A DNA stretch of 28,146 nucleotides from the NCBI GenBank assembly GCA_001247695.2, contig LGRX02012563.1, forward strand, positions 1 through 28,146, read 5' to 3'. The translations under genes were made by a program, and so were the position numbers. Numbering within the stretch: the stretch's first letter is position 1; every line of letters begins with the position of its first letter. The notes below the pieces were generated by a model, which was given only the letters and a program-made list of their open reading frames with translations, searched no databases and was not told the origin of the DNA. The stretch comes from Cymbomonas tetramitiformis (Eukaryota > Chlorophyta > Pyramimonadophyceae > Pyramimonadales > Pyramimonadaceae). This document shows positions 16,519-24,400 of this stretch, piece by piece.

Positions 16519-17062
16519 CTAGGGAGTTAGTGCAGCGCCCCAAATGGCCACAGACAATTCGCAGAGAAGGTATGCCCACGCACTTAAAGCGACACCCAAA
16601 AAAATCAGAAGCCTCGCAGCGTGGAGACTTTGAATCGCCGGCATCAAGAGACACATGTTACTCAAGAATCCCATCGACGGTTTGCGGCGCCCCATATACG
16701 GGATCCCCTTGTACTCTCCATCAGGGTGCGTTATCAATGTTGCACGTCGGAGAGCAGCTCGAGCCCGCGCACTCGGGCGCCAGGATCGATCGTCCGGATC
16801 GAACGGCTGGACCGGTTCCTTGGCCTTGGTGGCGTCAGCTAGATACCATCCGGTTCCCAGGTTACGCTCCCAACGCCTCAGGCGCCCATCGTCGCTCACT
16901 ACGATATACGGCCATGCTCCCATAACGCACCTCACATCCGACTCGTGGAGTGTTGGAGGCTCCCACGTGCCGAGGAGCACGCGCTGCCACCGCGCAGAAC
17001 CATCGTCGTTCAGGACCACCTGGGTCCGATACTCCAGGGTGGTTCCTGGCACACCGGCTGTA
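16519..17062 (-). pseudogene. open frame beyond the minisatellite, identity unknown
   Basis: Downstream of the minisatellite on the minus strand, one frame reads TLEYRTQVVLNDDGSARWQR, then LLGTWEPPTLHES, VMGAWPYIVVSDDGRLRRW and a hydrophobic end (LLIFLGVALSAWAYLL). This frame looks more protein-like than the one used by the transposase, which here gives an Arg-rich, low-quality sequence. It could be the displaced C-terminal part of the transposase gene or an unrelated coding piece. No domain is recognised. Confidence 0.4.
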
Positions 17063-17537
17063 TGAGGGGTCTTGGGACATGGTTTGGGGGTTGTTTGTGC
17101 ATGGTTTAGGGGGTGTTGGGGGATGGTTTGGGGTGTAATGGGGGATGGTTTGGTGTGTGTTGTAATGGGGTGTGTTGGGGGATTGTTTGGGAGGGTAATG
17201 GAGGGTAATGGAGGGTAATGGAGGGTAATGGGGGATGGTTTGGGGTGTAATGGGGGTAATGGGAATTGGTTTGGGTGTGTCGGGGGATTGTTTGGGGTGT
17301 GAGGGGGCAATGGGGGATGGTTTGGGGTAATGAGGGATTGTTTGGGGTGTAAGGGAGGGTAATGAGGATTGGTCTGGGACCGTGTGTTGGGGGATTGTTG
17401 TGGGGGGTAATGGGGGTAATGGGGATGGTTTGGGGGTAATGGGGATTGTTTGGGTGTAATAAGGGGGGTAATGGGGATTGGTTGGGGTGTGTTGGGGGAT
17501 TGTTGGGGGGGTAATTGAGGGTAATGGGGGATGGTTG
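17063..17537. repeat. G-rich minisatellite, about 475 bp
   Basis: Irregular tandem repeats of 10 to 23 bp on the plus strand, built from tttggggtgt, aatgggggatgg and gagggtaatg. Gs occur in runs of 3 to 7 with almost no C, so the plus strand could form G-quadruplexes. On the minus strand it encodes Pro/Thr/His/Ile-rich peptides with no stop in two frames. It interrupts the transposase-like gene. Confidence 0.9.
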
Positions 17538-19363
17538 ACCGAGGTGCTCTCCACTTCATCAACCTCCAAGGATGCGTGCCGCCATAGCACACACACCAAA
17601 ATGGTTGCCTGCTTTAGCACCCAATGCATACTTTGTGCCGCGCGGGGAATGGTCAACTTGTGATTCTCCGAGAAGTCAAAGACAAGACAACAATGGCCCA
17701 ACGGTAGATTATCCACACACTGTCGATAGTGCCGGTGCTGGTGCAGCGCCATGAAAGTATGGTAGGCATAAGGGCGAAGAAAGGGGCACATTCCAGATCC
17801 ATCTAGTTCACGAATCGCCCATGTTGCTGGGTGCCCATCCTCTGCGGTGTTGTGCACGAAACTCCCTCGGCATTCGCATCTATTGGACTTCCCCGGTTCG
17901 TGCCCAAGTAACAGTTGTTGCAACTTATAAACCAGTTCCCCTACCGGAGTTCTCTTGTGCACAAATTGCAACCGCTTAACCGCTTCTCCATCGTCGTTCA
18001 CGTACCCGGTTGCTAGGTTTTCATAACATTTCCATTCCACAAGCCGTTGACTCGTGAGTTCCGTTGCACATAGATGCAGATTAGCAAGACCCCCGCAGTC
18101 CGGGCACTCCCCATTCAGGCATTCAATGCGATGCGAATTTCCCGGTCGGGGACAAAGTAAACTCTCCGCAAACGTGCTCGTTGAGGTTCCCATCTTCACA
18201 ATGCCGCAGACCTCTTCGGTTCCCACGATGACCTTCCTTGTCGACTCGGTGCTCCAAGGAATGCGCGGACAGCACTCCTCCTTGCATGCGCAGCCAGAAT
18301 GCAGAGTCTCCCTTGCCCGATTGAACCCCTCAAGTACCATCCGAAAGTCTTCGTGGTACCTGCACGTGCAAGTTATATTGTCCTGTCTGCGGAGACGCAC
18401 AACATTCTTGGGTTTGAGACCCTCGAACGTTCGCTGCTTCAGTTCAATATCCGGGAATCTGGCTTGGAATCGCAGAAAGAGAGAGACTTGTGAGGCTTCC
18501 AACCAATGCTTGGAAACAAACTGATTTGGCTGGAGCAGCTTTCCAGCAGAATCGCGCGCAAGGACGACGTCCTTTTTGCAAGGACTGACCCTCGTGTTCG
18601 CGAGCCAATACTCGCGAACCAAATTCTGCACATGTTCCTTGCTTTCAGAAGTTTTTCGCCTCCCACGTACCAGATCGGGTATTGACTCCTCATCAGGTTG
18701 AACGCCCACCGTGGTACCACTCCTTAAGGCGTCGCGCCCTCGTAAAGCACTTTCTACAACACGCCGGTGTACTCCTAGCAGCTCCGCTGAGGAATTCACA
18801 GAGAAACCGTGCGTGCGAAAATTCTCACCGCAGATCATTGCGGCTGTGGCCATGCGCATATTCATGTGAATCTTGGAGGTGCTACGCGCTAACCAGGCGA
18901 ATCCCTCCTTCACATTATCTATCAATAGCATACCAAGCCCGGCCTTTGTGCCGCCAAGTAGACGCAGAACGTCTCGTTGAACCTCCGGGGACTGCTTGGA
19001 CACGAACTCGCTCAAAGTAGGTGCAATCTTTTCGGGGTGACGCGAAAACAGATTGTTAAGAGGGCCCACCCAGTGCTGCCTATTACCTCTGTTTAAGCGA
19101 GCCGAGCTTCCTTCGCCGCTAGCATCAAATCCAACACTTTTTGCGTTTCCCTCATCATCCGTTCCGCCGTCGCGTGCGCTAGCGCTCGTCCATATCCGCG
19201 TGACATGCGTAAGCATACCCTCCAGCTCGGCGACTTCCGGGTGGCATTCTGGTGGAGGCGGCCATTTATCCGTAGGAATAGATTCCGCTAAGGTTCCTAT
19301 CGCAATAAGGTATGGCAGAACTTCGTCAAGCGCCTTACGCGGTGCCATGTTGTTTACTTTCAA
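17538..19363 (-). CDS. transposase-like protein, 3' part replaced by a minisatellite
   Basis: About 608 codons of intact, protein-like frame; the frame runs on through the minisatellite to 16862. Better start: MAPRKAL, six codons in. Landmarks: a helix-rich N-terminus; YWLANTRVSPCKKDVV (about residue 250); CTCRYHEDF (about residue 340); cysteine pairs CACKEECC and CLNGECPDCGG; then VFDFSENHKL followed by QSMHWVLKQATILV (about residues 556-585). DFSEN with a following QS.HW..Q.TI is the first catalytic block of a family of eukaryotic transposase-like proteins. I cannot name the DDE superfamily. The later acidic residues should lie after VDEVEST, where the repeat begins, so the copy is probably inactive. 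Confidence 0.65.
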
Positions 19364-19410
19364 AATATTTGAACTTCCCTTAGTTAGGGTGTGAATTTCC
19401 CTAAGTTAGG

Positions 19411-20006
19411 CTGTGCGGGTGCGTCGATCACTCATGAATAATAGTATCATATGGGACATGAGTTCGGGTACGGCCACGATCTATTATTCATGATTGATCG
19501 ACGCACCCGCACAGAAGCGCATGTGGGTGAAGTGGCCTGATTCGTTTAGGATTCCGGTGCAAGAATTTGTGCGGGTGCGTCGATCAATCATTAAAGAGAA
19601 ATCTTGGCCGTACCCGAACTCGTGTCCGATATCATATGGGACATGAGTTCGGGTACGGCGACGATTCATTATTTATGATTGATCGACGCACCCGCACAGA
19701 ATTGCATGTGGATAATGTGGCTGATTCGTTTGGGATTCCGGTGCAAGAATTTGTCGGGTGCGTCGATCAATCATAAATAATGAATCGTCGCCGTACCCGA
19801 ACTAATGTCCCATATGATATCGGACATTAGTTCGATGCGGCGAAGATTCGTTATTTATGATTGATCGACGCACCCGCACAGAAGTGTATGCGGATGATGT
19901 GGCCTGATTCGTTTGGGAGTCCAGTGCAAGAATTTGTGCGGGTGCGTCGATCAATCATAAAAGATAAATCGTGGCCGTACCCGAACTCATGTCCCATATG
20001 ATATAG
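19411..20006. repeat. palindromic satellite, about 3.5 units of about 183 bp
   Basis: Units start at 19411, 19568, 19752 and 19935. Each has a core whose ends are ctgtgcgggtgcgtcgatca and its reverse complement. Inward of these lie further complementary blocks (atcataaataatgaatcgtc; gccgtacccgaact) meeting at catatgatat or gatatcatatg. Cores end at 19514, 19699 and 19881; the fourth is cut in half at 20006. Cores are separated by similar 52-53-bp spacers (cctgattcgtttgggattcc). The first unit is about 27 bp shorter. The termini look like those of a MITE, but the shared spacer shows that the copies spread by tandem duplication. Confidence 0.9.
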
Positions 20007-21410
20007 GTCTCCTCGAGGTAGGTGTAATCGCGCGGGCTCTTCAGGCGATAGTCATACACGTAGCGCGAGAACCCGGCCGTCGCTGCAGTGGTTGTCGAGG
20101 AGGTGTTGGTGCCTGTGGCGTTAACATAGGTCCACGTGGTCTGGGTGCCCCACTGGTAGATAGAAATGGAATCGCTGAGGGAGATGCCCTGCAGGCTGCT
20201 ATCTGGGGAGGGCCCGTTACGCGTCACTGTGAGGGTGTACGTGGTCGTGTCACCGGACTCTGCGGTCACGGTCAGGGTGAGGGTGTTTGCGCCCACTGAC
20301 ACCGACACAGCTGGGCAGACAATTCCACTTGAGTTGCCGAGCACGGTGGCCGTCGCTCCCGGGCAGAGGATCTTTTGCCGGGATTGGTTGTCATACATGC
20401 TGATCGGGGCTGTGGTGTCATTCGAGATGGCCGTGAAGGACACCGTGTAGATCGTGTTGGAAACGCTGAGGGAGTAAGAGGTAACGTTGGAGACGAAGCT
20501 GATACTGCCCACATTGGGCACGAGGTTGCCAAGGTAGGAGTTGTTGGAGACGCTTCGTCGGAACGTGTTGATGATATTGAAGCGACGGTAGGTGGGCACC
20601 TTGAAGGTGTCCTCCGCGTACTCGCACAGGTTAGCGTCACCCGAGACGCTGCTCGGGCACTGGGTTGCCGTGCCGTAGTTCTCAATCAGGTACGCATTCG
20701 GGAATGCCTCAGAGCGAACCTCCGCGCGCACTGTGTTCACCACCCCCGCTGTCAGCGCAATGGCGCTACTCACGGTGGTATTCAAGGTACCGTACATCAC
20801 ATAGGGCGACATATGAGCCCAACCATGAGCGTCGCTTTTTCGTCCTTCATCGTCGCCAAGAGGTTGATGGAGGCGATCGAGTACTCCACCTCCATGGTGA
20901 AGATCTTCTCAATTTGGCTCGTGCCGTTGGAGGAGAAGGTGGGCGACATGATACCGGAGTTCGGGTATGTCGAAACCACAGAGTTCAACACCGAAAACGC
21001 TAGGAGGTCGACCTCGCGGCTTTCATAGGCCCGCTCCAGCACGATCGTATAGGTCTGTGTGTCTACGAGGTTCTCCGCGGTCACTGTGTACACAATGGTG
21101 TACACCCCGGCGTAGGGAAGTTGAATGCGCAGCGTGTCGTCATCCGGCACGGTGATGTTAGTGAGGAGGTATCCAAAGCCCAATGTCGTGCTGGTTTTAT
21201 TTTCAAAGATGGTGTACGTGCAGCAGGTGTATCCGGTTGCGAGGGAAGCGACGCCGTAGGCATCGAAAACGTAGTGTTGCACAGTCGCGGTCACCTTCAG
21301 CGTAGCCCACAGGGATAGAGTCTCGGCAAGAACGTCATAGGTTGTGTACGCGTACCGCATATACGCAGCGTATTCTGTCACCGTGCTACTGAACGTTGGC
21401 GTGAGGATTC
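19955..21410 (-). CDS. terminal exon: three cadherin-like repeats, frameshifted and cut by the satellite
   Basis: From 21410, ILTPTFSSTVTEYAAYMRYA opens a repeat closed by VYTVTAENLVDTQTYTIVLE; the next begins FSVLNSVVSTYPNSGIMSPT. Near 20805 the frame changes from MKDEKATLMVG to YVMYGTLNTTVSSAIALTAG. A further repeat ends TLTVTAESGDTTTYTLTVTR. The last one begins SLQGISLSDSISIYQW and is lost after YLEETYI at about 20006, where the satellite supplies the final 17 codons and the stop. At least one more half-domain is expected by family pattern. Confidence 0.7.
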
Positions 21411-24400
21411 CTGTGAGTACAAGCACCGTCGGCCGCAGCAACACCAGGTCACCACCTCCAATGCCATTGGCCATTCACATCGTCGAGGGAGAGAAAGAGA
21501 GACAGACGGCTGGCACTGGGAGGAGGGAGGGCTCCGATTGAACAATATGGCGACGGCCGGTTCGGGAGGAGGGAGGGCTCCGATTGAACGGTATCATGAC
21601 AGGCGGCACTGGGAGGAGGGAGGCTCCGATTGAACGGTATCATGACGGTTGGTAATCGGGAGGAGGAGGGCTCCGATTGAACAGTATCATGACGGCGGCA
21701 GGAGAGGCGATTGCGGTATCATGACGGTGGCGGAGGAGGGAGGCTCCGATTGAACGGTATCATGACGGTCGGCAGGAGGAGGGGAGGGCTCCGATTGAAC
21801 GGTATCATGAAGGCACCGGAGAAGGGCTATTGAACGGTATCATGACAGGCTGGCACTGGGAGGAGGGAGGGCTCCGATTGAACGGTATCATGACGGCTGG
21901 CACTGGGAGAAGGGAGGGCTCTGATTAATAACTACCGCGTCCGGGGCATGATGGATCTAAACCCAAACCAAAAGGTGTGTACCAGTACAGAGGATGGAGG
22001 GCCGGGGCTTACAATTTCATGTCAGCAACTCTCACTGCACTCGAGAGGACCTCAATCCGATGTGGCACAAACCTAGAATTGAATCCACTTATCCTCTGCT
22101 GCTCTCTCTACCTTCTCAACAGGCTTCCTACCCTGATTCAACTCCTGTATGCCAACGCACCGATCGTTGTGTCCTCGACGAAGTCGGTATCCAGGTGAGA
22201 GAGCGTTGTGTACTCCTCTGCTCGATTTACGACCACGTTGAAGGTGTATGCCGTGATGGAAACATCGTCCTCCGCCGTCAACGAGATCACAAGCGTGTTT
22301 GTGGTATCTGTCGTGATATCACTGTCGAAATTGATGGTGGCTGCTTGTGAGCCGCAGCGTAACTCTTGGTTCAGGGTGTTGACAGCTCCCGTGTGCGTGA
22401 AATTGAGAGTGGCGTGGTCAAAGAACTCATTGTAGTTTACTGTAGCTGACACGGTGTGCTGCGAATACATCAGCGTCTGCGCTGTGTGCGTGTACGCAGG
22501 GGGGGCTATAAAGCGTGTATGCATACGCGGTCGTGCTAAACGCAGGCGACAATGACAAAGTTTGCGTGTATGGCGTCAAAGGGTAAGTGCTCTGCAGTCA
22601 CCACAACCCAAGCAGCAGGTACTCAGCAAAGGAAGTGACTGAAGATACAGAACCACCACCCCAGCAGAAGAGTCGAAGACTGCAATAGATATGTGCAAGG
22701 CAACGTATCGTACCGAGAAGGAAATTCCCCTCAACGTGGAGGAACTGCGTGCCGTCAAGCGCTCAACGATATATGAGTATGTCGTTGTGGAGCTGCCATC
22801 CTCAGATGTCAACTTGACTGTGAAGTAGTTGAGACCAACGGATAGAGCTAAAGTCAAACTGTGGCTCCCAACCAGTCGACTCCGGTGAGCACACTCGTCA
22901 GGGAACAGGAACAAATAGTAAAGCGGAACGAACAGGAGCATAAGGATGGTATCCAGGAGGACACACACCTTGCTGTTCCACTGCGACCACCGAGGCCCCC
23001 TATCTCGTACGTAGTTGACGAATTGGTATCAGTGATGTCGACCGTGGAATAGTCCACGGTCGGGTCAGGTAGAAGTCTGATCTTCTGGACTCCATAACTT
23101 ACATTGAAACTGTAGCTTGTGTCGGCGGAGGAGAATCCATATATCCGTTCCTCTTCATAGGTTCCGCACCGGTACGTGATGATCTGAATGACGTCGAGAT
23201 CCTCAAGGGTGGAATCACTTCTCGCAGCACCTCGAGTCACCTGCAGAAAAGGGGGCAGTGAGGCTTAAGTGCATACGCTGACGTGTTCTGAAGTGAGGGT
23301 GAGAAAAGAGAGGATGCATCATCGTAGAAAAGCCAGACTCAAGTTTCCCTGACGCCGTCAAGTTTCTATCGAAAATCCATCCTAGATAAGCCTGAGGGGG
23401 ATGGCGGCGAGACTTTGCCAGAACTCACCTTCACGTTGTACGTCGTTGAGTTATCTTCATCCGTGGCTAGAACGCTGGCGGTATACCCTGCCGTCCCAAC
23501 TGCTAAACTAACATAGCTACTATAACCGTTGCGCGGCACTGCCGTGTTGCTCACAAACATATTGGAGTGCGACTCTGAGAGGCTGCCGGTAAAGCGAAAT
23601 TGAGCCACGTTGTACGGAACGGTTGTCAAGTAATTCACCCAATTTCGGTTGAAGCAGTCGTTTGTCAAGGTATCCGAGCATATGTCAGCCAGTAAATGAC
23701 GGCGTGAGAAGGACACATCTGCAGTCAAAGTATATTCGACGTTGCTGTAGGATCCATCAGGTTGCATGAAGTCGGCAATGAACGAAAGTGATTCAAGCGT
23801 GCTAACAGCAGAGATGTTAAATATCGTGCAGAGGGTGAGCTGGTAATCGTAACTGATGAAAATTGGATCTGAAATCGATGTTGGAGTGATTAAAACACCC
23901 GCATCGATGAGCACCCCGTAGAAGCTGTACTCGGCGGCGTCTATCAAAGTGTAAACGACACTGTCGTCGACAGCATTATAATTTTGGGCGTTCAATGAGA
24001 GACGCGTATGCAGTGATTCCGCAGAGTACGAAACAGCGAAGCCAGGGACTGTGCACTCCACATATGCGCTGGAAGACGCCGTCGCGGCAGTGTACGTCCC
24101 TTTCTGCTTTCAACACCCCAGCCCTGACGTGAATCACGGAGGCCAAAAAGAACAAAATCTGAAGCTGAGTACCGATACGCTCAAGCGCGGAAACTAAGCT
24201 CGGCCTGTTAAAGGCTACCACAAAATGCAGGATGCGGGCAGCGGGGCTGCATGCAGGAAGTGGTTCTGAACTTCTTGAAGAGCTGACAGCCAAAATGAAG
24301 GAACCTGAAAAGTGCTCTAACTCCCACAAAAAAACCTCCAGGCAACAGTAAGTTTCAACCGGCTCAAATTAATCAATAAAAATACGTGGCCGTGCCTTTT

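Noticed and set aside
17063..17537. Internal telomere-like sequence
   Set aside because: G-rich, but the units are irregular and do not reduce to a 6-8-bp telomeric repeat.
16240..19410. Terminal inverted repeats for the transposase-like gene
   Set aside because: The flanks on both sides were compared by eye and no matching inverted termini or target duplication could be supported.
19411..20006. CRISPR-like array, because repeats alternate with spacers
   Set aside because: The spacers are near-identical and the repeats are long palindromes; this is a eukaryotic tandem satellite.
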